From: Candidatus Palauibacter scopulicola
Lineage (GTDB): Bacteria > Gemmatimonadota > Gemmatimonadetes > Palauibacterales > Palauibacteraceae
NCBI RefSeq assembly: GCF_947581915.1
Contig: NZ_CANPWG010000060.1
Span: forward strand, 62,001 to 126,000
Direction: 5' to 3'
Length of the DNA: 64,000 nt
The translations under genes and the position numbers were made by a program. Positions 52,611 through 59,291 of this stretch are shown here, one piece after another; positions within the stretch are counted from its first letter, which is position 1; the number at the start of each line of letters is the position of its first letter. The notes below the pieces were generated by a model that was not told the origin of the DNA, did no database searches, and worked only from the letters and a program-made list of their open reading frames with translations.

Positions 52611-52841
52611 TCAGCGCCTCTCACGTGCCTCCCGCAGGATCTCGCTCGGGGGGGGATCGACGTCGATCGGCGGCAGCCGGGCGATGCGGGCGAACAGTTC
52701 TTCCCGGGTCGGCCTTTCCAGCGACTGGCGGATCCCGCGGAGGACATAGTCCGACATCGATGTCCCGGCGAGCGCCGCGCGGGACTTGAGCCGACGGTGC
52801 AGATCGTCCGGGATGTTTCGGATCTGAAGCATCTTTGGCAT
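52611..52841 (-). CDS. FitA-type ribbon-helix-helix antitoxin
   Basis: A 76-residue protein, MLQIRNIPDDLHRRLKSRAALAGTSMSDYVLRGIRQSLE, typical of FitA/VapB. The RHH part is N-terminal and the C-terminal DVDPPPSEILREARERR binds the toxin. The start ATG lies inside the left arm of a dyad (52839-52844). The opposite neighbour is the AF2212 antitoxin, so the two modules are divergent. Confidence 0.87.
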   Translation of the reverse strand: MPKMLQIRNIPDDLHRRLKSRAALAGTSMSDYVLRGIRQSLERPTREELFARIARLPPIDVDPPPSEILREARERR

Positions 52842-52872
52842 GTGATAAGCATGATTTCATGTTAGACACATG
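52839..52872. promoter_or_regulatory. Dyad between divergent toxin-antitoxin modules
   Basis: CATGTG (52839-52844) and CACATG (52867-52872) are outer arms of a 34-bp AT-rich dyad containing CATGATTTCATG. On the minus strand TTGACA overlaps its edge as a -35 candidate for the FitA-type gene. The dyad fits RHH autoregulation. Confidence 0.45.
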
Positions 52873-52931
52873 TCAAGCCCTTACGAAGGTCGGTGGCGGT
52901 GCTGCCCGTCGCCTGCTAGAGTCGAAGGACC

Positions 52932-53132
52932 ATGAGCACAAAGGCAGAATACCGGGATGGGGTCTTCGCGCCCCTGCAGGAGGTCAAGGAGCCCACGCCC
53001 GGCGAGGTCTACGAAGTCTTCTCCGAGGGCGAGCTGCAGCGGCTTGCGGCGGACGTTCCGTGGTTGAGGGTCTCGGAACGCAGCTTCGAGTTCTGGGAAA
53101 ACGAGGAGGATGACGTCTACGACAGCCTATAG
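52932..53132 (+). CDS. AF2212-like antitoxin (DUF104-type)
   Basis: A 66-residue protein, TKAEYRDGVFAPLQEVKEPTPGEVYEVFSEGEL, matching AF2212/DUF104 antitoxin-type small proteins, then an acidic C-terminus ENEEDDVYDSL. It precedes a PemK/MazF toxin and overlaps it by 23 nt. The acidic end would cover the toxin active site, as in MazE-like antitoxins (inference). Confidence 0.65.
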   Translation: MSTKAEYRDGVFAPLQEVKEPTPGEVYEVFSEGELQRLAADVPWLRVSERSFEFWENEEDDVYDSL

Positions 53133-53439
53133 GCAGGGCGACATTGTGCTCGTCTCCTTCCCCTTCACCGATCTCACTTCAACCAAGAGACGCCCCGCGC
53201 TGGTCCTTTCCCCGGATTCCTTCAATGCCGCCGGTGAGGATCTCGTGCTGGCGGCCGTCACCTCCCACATCACGGGCGACCCGAACGCGGTGCATCTCCG
53301 CCGCAGCGATTTCGCGGAAGGTGGGCTTCCCAAGGCATCGATGGTGAAGACGACGAAGCTGTTTACGATGAGACACCCGGGGAAAGCGATCGAACACGTC
53401 ACCGTCGTCGGCGATACGGCAGCGGGTATTCTGTGCTAG
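53110..53439 (+). CDS. PemK/MazF-family mRNA interferase toxin
   Basis: A 109-residue PemK/MazF toxin: RQGDIVLVSFPFTDLTSTKRRPALVLS near the N-terminus, then VTSHITGDPNAVHL and SMVKTTKLFTMRHPG, with the family R and T residues in place. It is a sequence-specific endoribonuclease. The ATG lies within the antitoxin 3' end, with GAGGAGG just before it. Its end overlaps the convergent PLP decarboxylase gene by 4 nt. Confidence 0.87.
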   Translation: MTSTTAYRQGDIVLVSFPFTDLTSTKRRPALVLSPDSFNAAGEDLVLAAVTSHITGDPNAVHLRRSDFAEGGLPKASMVKTTKLFTMRHPGKAIEHVTVVGDTAAGILC

Positions 53440-54902
53440 TCGAGATCAGTTCGGTGAGGTTCCGAAACGCTCAGGTCGGATTCGGCTTGTGTGCTCCAAA
53501 TCGACGGCGCCACCGCCTTGAGAGTGTGGACAAGCGCGTCGACATCGCGCTCGCTCGTTCGCCCGTTGGTTATGCAGGCTCGCAGCACTGTTCTGCCCTC
53601 GAAGACTGCGGTTGACACCCAGAACCGGCCGTCCCTGTGAACGGAATCGACGTAGCTCCGAACGGCTTCATGGCCCTCGGGCGGCACGAGACATGCGACC
53701 GCCATGGGAGAGTCATTCGCGAGCGACCAACCGTCGCGCTGCAATCGCCGTGCGAGTCTGTCCGCCAGTCGAATGGCGCGCTCGGTGTGGCCGGCGTATC
53801 CCCTCCAACCCGCTGCCGCGAGTGCAAGGAACAGCCGCAGGCCGACGAATCGGCGCGACCACTGGATCGAGTTGACGAAGAAGTCCTTGGCCGCGACGCT
53901 CCTGGGCATGTAGCTGGCGTCGACCCGGAAGGCCTGAGCGGCGACATCCGGTCTGGAGGTCAGGAACATGCCGGCTCCCATGGTCGTTGCAAACCACTTG
54001 TGGGCGTCGATCGTGATCGAGTCCGCCCGCTCGATGCCCTTGAGAGCACCGCCGGTATCGCTGGCAATCAGCGCACCACCCCATGCCGCGTCGACGTGGA
54101 ACCACATGCCGTGCTCCCTGGCCAGTTCGCCGCAGCGGGTGAGCGGATCGACCATGCCCGCGTTGGTGGTGCCCGCCGTCGCCGCGATCATGACAGGCAT
54201 GCGGCCGCTGGAGATGTCAGTTGCAATCGTTTCGGCCAAGGCATCCGGGTCCATGCGTCCCCGCCCGTCCGTCTGGATCAGCCGGACCGCGTTGCGCCCG
54301 ATGCCCCCGGCGTGAGCGATCTTCAGCCAAGCCAAATGGCTCTCCTCCGACACATAGACGTGGGGCGGACGGGCAAATGCACACACGCCGTCATCACCAT
54401 ACGCCGGACATGCAGCCTGAAGAGCGCAGAGCATTGCCGTGAGGTTCGCCTCCGATCCACCGCTAGTGAAGTGCCCGCCCGACCCATCCGGCATGCCGGC
54501 CCTGCGCGCCACTTCCCGGATCACGTGCAGCTCGATCTCCACCGCCGCCGGCGCATGCGAGTGCACGCAGACCTGGGGGTTGAACGCGGAGGCGATCCGG
54601 TCGGCGCACTCGGAAGCGAACGTCGGCGCAGGGTTGAACAGGCCAAGATAGCCCGGATGCGTCACCTGTACCGTGCCGGTCTCTAGCCCGTCGATCACCC
54701 ATTCCGTCAAGCCCGCCAGCTCTCTGGGCCGGTCGAATCTCATGTTTCGCAGCTCCCGCAGCCATTCGCCGGACGGACCCGCGGGTACTACGTCGCGCGA
54801 CGGCATGAGACGCCGCGACACCCCGAGGCGTTCAGTGAGCGCGTGGTCCGCCGCCGTCCGGGAATCATGGTCCGGAAACAGCGAATAGCGCGGCTCGGTC
54901 AT
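53436..54902 (-). CDS. Pyridoxal-dependent (aromatic/group II) amino-acid decarboxylase
   Basis: A 488-residue PLP enzyme of the group II decarboxylase family (aromatic-L-amino-acid, glutamate or 2,4-diaminobutyrate type). The PLP lysine is K302 in SITIDAHKWFATTMGAG; D271 in HVDAAWGG binds the pyridine nitrogen; H187/H189-type residues lie in YVSEESHLAWLK. Substrate cannot be decided. Its ATG overlaps the AraC-MGMT gene stop (ATGA), so both are translationally coupled. A longer frame upstream shadows that gene. Confidence 0.88.
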   Translation of the reverse strand: MTEPRYSLFPDHDSRTAADHALTERLGVSRRLMPSRDVVPAGPSGEWLRELRNMRFDRPRELAGLTEWVIDGLETGTVQVTHPGYLGLFNPAPTFASECADRIASAFNPQVCVHSHAPAAVEIELHVIREVARRAGMPDGSGGHFTSGGSEANLTAMLCALQAACPAYGDDGVCAFARPPHVYVSEESHLAWLKIAHAGGIGRNAVRLIQTDGRGRMDPDALAETIATDISSGRMPVMIAATAGTTNAGMVDPLTRCGELAREHGMWFHVDAAWGGALIASDTGGALKGIERADSITIDAHKWFATTMGAGMFLTSRPDVAAQAFRVDASYMPRSVAAKDFFVNSIQWSRRFVGLRLFLALAAAGWRGYAGHTERAIRLADRLARRLQRDGWSLANDSPMAVACLVPPEGHEAVRSYVDSVHRDGRFWVSTAVFEGRTVLRACITNGRTSERDVDALVHTLKAVAPSIWSTQAESDLSVSEPHRTDLD

Positions 54903-55756
54903 CGGACGGCTTGGCCGCTGGCGAACTGCCGACTCGCCTCCCACGCCAACATACAGCGTTTCCGCGTGGCACCTCCGGCGTAGTCGCCCGTGATCCCGCC
55001 CGCGCGGATCACACGATGGCACGGAATAAGGAAGGCGATCGGGTTGCTGCCAACCGCGCTCCCCGTCGCCCGAGCCGCCTTCGCGCTACAAACCTCTTCG
55101 GCCACACGACCGTAGGTGACGACCTTCCCGGGAGGCACGCGCAGCAGGGCGCGCCAGACGGCCAGTTGGAAGTTGGTCCCGCGCACATGGACGGTCAGCG
55201 GGGGACTCTCGGCTTCGAAGGGAGCCGAGAAGATGGACCGCGCCAGTGCTGTTGCCGTCAAATCGTCGCCCTCGAGCGACGCCCGCCCCCAGGCCCTGCG
55301 GAGAGCCTCCATCTCGGCGGAGACATCCCCGTCGGCCACAAACCCAACCCGGCAGACGCCGCGTTCCGTCCAAGCGACGAACACTGGCCCAAACGGTGAT
55401 TCCCCGGTGCCGAAGCGGATCGTCAGCCCCGCACCCCTGCTCCGATACTCGCCCGGCGTGACGGCCTCCACGGTTACGAAGTGATCGTGCAGCCTGCCCG
55501 GACCAGAGAGCCCGCTACTATGAGCCGTCGCGAGCACGGGCTCGGAGCTGTCGAGTAATTTCTTCGCGTGCTGAACGGTAAGGAATTCGAGAAAGCGCTT
55601 TGGCGTAACGCCGGCCCAGCGTGAGAACAGACGATGCAGATGGCTTTGGCTCAGACCGATATGCGCCGCCAATTCTGCGAGTTCCGGCTGGCGCTTGCGA
55701 TGCCTGGCCAGATAGCGAATGGCCGCCTCGATTCGGTCGTAGTCGGTCGTGTTCAT
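54899..55756 (-). CDS. AraC-type HTH domain fused to O6-alkylguanine-DNA methyltransferase (Ada-like)
   Basis: A 285-residue protein lacking the N-terminal Ada zinc/phosphotriester domain. Residues ~5-105 are an AraC-type HTH (IEAAIRYLARHRKRQPELAELAAHIGLSQSHLHRLFSRWAGVTPKRFLEF). Residues ~110-285 are an MGMT module with the suicide cysteine C246 in PCHRVI. Such proteins repair O6-alkylguanine and regulate expression. It is translationally coupled to the PLP decarboxylase, an odd pairing. The ATG is preceded by a normal ribosome site region. Confidence 0.9.
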   Translation of the reverse strand: MNTTDYDRIEAAIRYLARHRKRQPELAELAAHIGLSQSHLHRLFSRWAGVTPKRFLEFLTVQHAKKLLDSSEPVLATAHSSGLSGPGRLHDHFVTVEAVTPGEYRSRGAGLTIRFGTGESPFGPVFVAWTERGVCRVGFVADGDVSAEMEALRRAWGRASLEGDDLTATALARSIFSAPFEAESPPLTVHVRGTNFQLAVWRALLRVPPGKVVTYGRVAEEVCSAKAARATGSAVGSNPIAFLIPCHRVIRAGGITGDYAGGATRKRCMLAWEASRQFASGQAVR

Positions 55757-56047
55757 GCGGAACTCCGAGAATCATCGTGGATGGACTCCCGTAACGTGAA
55801 CACTCTTGATGCTGAAATCGACCCGATCCTTGCTATGCGGGGCTCGGCCGTCCCGACGACGCTCGCCCGGATAGCGACGGTGGCTGCTCCGCAGGCGATG
55901 ACGCGCCCTCGGCGCGGTAGCGCGTCAGGGCGCGCTGGCCCCATCCGTGCCCTCTCGCGAAGACGATGGGGACCCCTTGGGGGCGCTGGCCCCGCGTGGT
56001 GCCTCAAACGGCTACGCACAACCATTCCAAGCCGTCTGGACTCGCAG
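55757..56047. other. Intergenic, hairpin-rich
   Basis: A 291-bp stretch with no supported gene. It contains GACGCGC/GCGCGTC inverted arms (about 55900-55926) and a direct repeat of GCGCTGGCCCC (about 55932 and 55984). No transcription signal is clear. Confidence 0.3.
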
Positions 56048-56326
56048 GTGACCGACAGGATCGCCCTCGGGCTCCGGCTGGGTCTGGGCAGTGTGTTCAT
56101 CGCCGGTGGCTGGTGGAAGCTCTCGCGTGCCATCGACCCGCTTCGGTCCGAAGCGTTCGTCGACCGGTATCTGGCCAGCAACGGGTACATCAACTCGTTC
56201 TTCGACCAGTACCTCTTCGCCGGTCCCGGCGCCCTGCTCACTCCGCTGGCCTTCCTCGAGGGTTCGCGGCTGAAATCCCGAACAGCGGGAATCATTCGGC
56301 GGGAATCCGACCTTCTGAATCGCTAA
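56048..56326 (+). pseudogene. DoxX-like membrane protein, truncated
   Basis: A 92-residue frame with DRIALGLRLGLGSVFIAGGWWKL and SRAIDPLRSEAFVDRYLASNGYINSFFDQYLF, then GPGALLTPLAFLEG, resembling the first third of DoxX/SURF4-like proteins. Normal members run 140-180 residues with four helices; this one ends after two. It is probably a 5' fragment. Confidence 0.45.
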
Positions 56327-56364
56327 GTTAATCGGATTACACTAGTTACAAGTCCGATGCAACT

Positions 56365-56630
56365 TGCCGTGAGGACATTCCCGTCCCGGGCGCCGTGGCG
56401 GGTGGGCGGGAAATGGTCGCGGTTCCGCTGGTCGTGGGGCGAAGCTCGCTCTCTATACCGCCATGCGTGAGCAGGGGCTCACGAAGGTCGGTCTGGCCCG
56501 GCGCCTGGGCTTGAGCGAGGGTGCGGTTCGGAAGCTCCTGAACCCGAATCACCGCTCACACATCGGGCAGATCGAACGAGCGCTCGCGAAGGTGGGGCGG
56601 CGGCTCGTTGGGGAGGACGCGGCCGTCTAA
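56365..56630 (+). pseudogene. HicB-like antitoxin remnant (frameshifted copy)
   Basis: 266 nt nearly identical to 58245-58511 but with a one-base deletion near 56440 (GTCGTGGGGCG against GTCGTTGCGGCG), which breaks the frame. The sequence would encode the VAVPLVVAAKLALYTAMREQGL and HTH part. It has no start and ends in TAA. Confidence 0.8.
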
Positions 56631-56814
56631 CGGAGGCGACCGGGCGGGTGGCGGTGCTGCCGGTCAAATAGAGATTGGATGAGTCCAGCGATCAGGAAAC
56701 CCGTGGCTCGATCATCGAGCGGATCGGTAACACGGGTTGATCGGGCCGTGCCCGCCTTAGGAGTGGCGACGACCGGGACGAAGCCTTGGCAGAGCAGGCG
56801 CTCGTATGGCGCTG
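56631..56814 (+). other. Spacer with a second HicB-like relic
   Basis: A 184-bp stretch without a supported gene. GGCGACGACCGGGACGA (56765-56781) is identical to 58173-58189, the N-terminal GDDRDEALA region of the HicB-like gene, so a piece of the hicB 5' part lies here, downstream of the 3' relic. Confidence 0.5.
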
Positions 56815-58002
56815 TCACTCATCTGCCGGTTGCCAGTCGGGCATGGCCCGCAACATGTACTGATCAAACATCGGAACGGTGAATGCGGTTTCTCCGTGGG
56901 CAGGACTCCAGATCATCCCCTTGCGGATCAGCCCTGTGCGGATCGGCCCTGCCGAAGTAACGGCGACCCCCAACTCCTCCGCTACTTTCCCCGAGCGGTG
57001 TGGCCCCGGCCCGAGTTGCGCCATTGCTCTGAGGTACTCCTGCTCCCGGGGCGTGAGGCGATCAAAGCGGACACGGAAGAAGCTCGCATCCAGAGCGGCC
57101 ATCACCCTCTCCCTGGCCGACACTACATCGTCGAGGGTCACTGGTGATTCCGATGCGACGTTCCAGCAATGCGCTCCCCACTCCTGAAGGAAATACGGAT
57201 AGCCTTCTGTCTGTTCAGCGATCTCCGACAGCGCGTCGTCGTCCACCGCGGCCCTCGCCTCCTCGATTGGCCCTCGAATGGCCTCCGCTATGGCAGCCTC
57301 GTCGAGCGGACCAACGCCGGGGAAATCGAATAGACGTTCCGCGTAGCTCTTGGCCGCGCCAGACACCGCCGCAAGCTGCGGTAGGCCAGCGCCGAACATG
57401 ATCAGGGGCAACGCCTTCTGGCTGATCCGATGGAGTGCAACGATGAGCGCGCTCAAGTCCTCGTCTGACAAATACTGGACCTCATCCATCAGGAGAGCCG
57501 CCGGTTGGTCGGCAGCTCTCGCCGCCTCCCCGACCACAACCAGGAGATCCGTAAGGTCGGTCTCCAGATCGCCGGAAGCGGCCAGGCCCGGCTCTGGCGT
57601 CACACCTACCTCAAACTCTGCGTAGGAGACCTTGAAGGCGCTGGCGAAATTGCGGAGAGCGCCAAGGGCTCGGTTGCCAAGGATCCGGGCCTTCTCGCGA
57701 CTGCTAAGTCGAGAAAGGAGACGGCGGAGCCTGGGAACGAGAAGCACTGCCAGACGACGCTCCTCTGGAGCCTCGATGAGGGCGGTCACGTACCCCGCGG
57801 CTTCGGCAAGGTCTCCGATTCGGACGAGGAGAACGGTCTTGCCGACACCTCGGAGGCCGAGAAGCATCATGCTCTTGGCGTGTCGGCCAGCTTGAATTCG
57901 TCGCAGGGCGATATCCGCCGACGCAAGCAACTCGTCACGACCGGCCAAGGCTGGAGGCCGAGATCCCGCTCCGGGCGCGAATGGGTTAGCGATCGGATCC
58001 AT
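56815..58002 (-). CDS. AAA-type ATPase, P-loop NTPase
   Basis: A 395-residue ATPase. Walker A GLRGVGKT at 49-56 and Walker B LLMDEVQ at 170-176 (D173, E174) are intact; the region RDELLASADIALRRIQAGRHAKSMMLLGLRGVGKTVLLVRI is typical of the DUF-type archaeal/bacterial ATPase family with a C-terminal winged helix (residues ~330-395, REQEYLRAMAQLGPGPHRSGKVAEELG). Such ATPases act as standalone signalling or defence-type STAND proteins or DNA-transposition helpers; the role is not clear here. It is flanked by hicB-derived relics. The ATG at 58000-58002 is close to a dyad at 58018-58076. Confidence 0.75.
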   Translation of the reverse strand: MDPIANPFAPGAGSRPPALAGRDELLASADIALRRIQAGRHAKSMMLLGLRGVGKTVLLVRIGDLAEAAGYVTALIEAPEERRLAVLLVPRLRRLLSRLSSREKARILGNRALGALRNFASAFKVSYAEFEVGVTPEPGLAASGDLETDLTDLLVVVGEAARAADQPAALLMDEVQYLSDEDLSALIVALHRISQKALPLIMFGAGLPQLAAVSGAAKSYAERLFDFPGVGPLDEAAIAEAIRGPIEEARAAVDDDALSEIAEQTEGYPYFLQEWGAHCWNVASESPVTLDDVVSARERVMAALDASFFRVRFDRLTPREQEYLRAMAQLGPGPHRSGKVAEELGVAVTSAGPIRTGLIRKGMIWSPAHGETAFTVPMFDQYMLRAMPDWQPADE

Positions 58003-58017
58003 CGAATCCCTTTAGAA

Positions 58018-58076
58018 AGAGTTATGACGAGTTAGATGCATGTAAGGGAAAATGATGTCTAATCACGGATAACTCT
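58018..58076. promoter_or_regulatory. Dyad upstream of the AAA ATPase
   Basis: AGAGTTAT (58018-58025) and ATAACTCT (58069-58076) are perfect inverted arms 43 bp apart in an AT-rich segment between the ATPase and the HicB-like gene. A TTGACA on the minus strand (about 58077-58082) is a -35 candidate for the ATPase. Confidence 0.4.
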
Positions 58077-58082
58077 GTCAAG

Positions 58083-58511
58083 ATGCTGTGGTCGCCCCGC
58101 TTCGAGGTGCTCGATCAGCATCCACACCGGAACCCTCGTGCCGGCGAACACGTGCCGGAGGCGCTGACATGCGGCGACGACCGGGACGAGGCTCTGGCGA
58201 CGGCGGAGGACGCGCTGACCGTGGCGCTCGGTTCGTACATGCAGTGCCGCGAGGACATTCCGGTGCCGGACACCGTCGCGGGTGGGCGGGATATGGTCGC
58301 GGTTCCGCTGGTCGTTGCGGCGAAGCTCGCTCTCTACACGGCCATGCGGGAGCAGGGGCTTACGAAGGTCGGTCTGGCCCGGCGCCTGGGCTTGAGCGAG
58401 GGCGCGGTGCGGAAGCTCTTGAACCCGAATCACCGCTCGCACATCGGGCAGATCGAACGAGCGCTCGCGAAGGTGGGGCGGCGGCTCGTCGCGGAGGACG
58501 CGGCCGTCTAG
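58083..58511 (+). CDS. HicB-family antitoxin-like protein with altered N-terminus
   Basis: A 142-residue frame. Residues ~24-142 match HicB antitoxins: VPEALTCGDDRDEALATAEDALTVALGSYM, then VAVPLVVAAKLALYTAMREQGLTKVGLARRLGLSEGAVRKLLN (HTH) and IGQIERALAKVGRRL. The first ~23 residues (LWSPRFEVLDQHPHRNPRAGEHVP) replace the usual beta-strand of the HicB start; a one-base shift in this stretch would restore a better match (HPHTGTLV). A GTG at 58152 could start a shorter form. No hicA lies beside it, so it is an orphan. Confidence 0.6.
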   Translation: MLWSPRFEVLDQHPHRNPRAGEHVPEALTCGDDRDEALATAEDALTVALGSYMQCREDIPVPDTVAGGRDMVAVPLVVAAKLALYTAMREQGLTKVGLARRLGLSEGAVRKLLNPNHRSHIGQIERALAKVGRRLVAEDAAV

Positions 58512-58650
58512 CGCTGGCGGCCGGCGCGCGCATTGTAGCGGGAGTGCGCACCGCCGGGTGTTCTTCCCGCTGGCGATGGGGGAACAACTTGACCGGCCAG
58601 CCCGCCAGCCTGCATGATATTGTACGTCAACCCGCAACACGGATACCCGA

Positions 58651-58911
58651 ATGCCGAACCAACTCGTCCAAGCCCGCATTGACGCAGACGTGAAGGAGGA
58701 GGCGGCCACGGTGCTGGCGGCCATGGGCCTGACCGTCTCCGGCGCGTTGCGCCTGCTGCTGACGAAGGTCGCCCACGAGAAAGCGCTGCCGTTCGCGCCG
58801 CTGGTTCCTAACGCCGACACCATTGAAGCAATGAGGGAGGCCCGCCGGGGCAACCTCCCGCAGTTCTCGAGCGTAGAAGACCTCTTCGACGATCTGCGTG
58901 CGGACGATTGA
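58651..58911 (+). CDS. RelB/DinJ-family antitoxin
   Basis: An 86-residue protein: VQARIDADVKEEAATVLAAMGLTVSGALRLLLTKVAHEKALPF is the RelB/DinJ ribbon-helix-helix signature, followed by an acidic C-terminal toxin-binding end (SSVEDLFDDLRADD). It precedes the YafQ toxin and overlaps it by 14 nt. Autoregulation through the dyad is expected; no strong palindrome was seen upstream. Confidence 0.9.
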   Translation: MPNQLVQARIDADVKEEAATVLAAMGLTVSGALRLLLTKVAHEKALPFAPLVPNADTIEAMREARRGNLPQFSSVEDLFDDLRADD

Positions 58912-59179
58912 GCGGACCCGCCGGTTCAAGCGCGACTACAAGCGGGAGTCGCGGGGCCGGCACCGGAAATACCTCGACGCCATCCTGGCCGAAGTCGTGG
59001 ATTCCCTGGCCAACGACCGACCGCTGGAGCCCCGGCACCACGACCACGCGCTGAGCGGCGAGTGGCAAGATTTTCGCGACTGCCACCTGAAGCCGGATCT
59101 GTTGCTGATCTACCAGAAGTCCGGGGCCGATATCCTGCGCCTGGTGCGCCTGGGCTCCCATTCGGCGCTCGGTCTCTGA
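58898..59179 (+). CDS. YafQ-family mRNA interferase toxin
   Basis: A 93-residue RelE-superfamily toxin: RTRRFKRDYKRESRGRHRKYLDAIL, LEPRHHDHALSGEWQDFRDCHLKPDLLLIYQKSGADILRLVRLGSHSALG. Conserved His/Asp residues of YafQ are in place. It cleaves mRNA on the ribosome. It begins with GTG inside the antitoxin 3' end. Confidence 0.9.
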   Translation: MRTIERTRRFKRDYKRESRGRHRKYLDAILAEVVDSLANDRPLEPRHHDHALSGEWQDFRDCHLKPDLLLIYQKSGADILRLVRLGSHSALGL

Positions 59180-59291
59180 CGCTCACCCGAGTTCGCACCG
59201 AGTCGCCAGCCGCGAGGTTGATCGCCCGCGGGGGACACCCGAACATGAGGCTCGTCTCGATGTCGCTCTTTCCCATTGACCGGATTCTTCG

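Noticed and set aside
55900-55995. A third member of the long-palindrome family
   Set aside because: Contains inverted arms and repeats but lacks the long symmetrical ends and shared words of the other two.
58083-58650. hicA toxin next to the HicB-like gene
   Set aside because: No HicA-like double-stranded-RNA-binding-type protein is encoded on either side.
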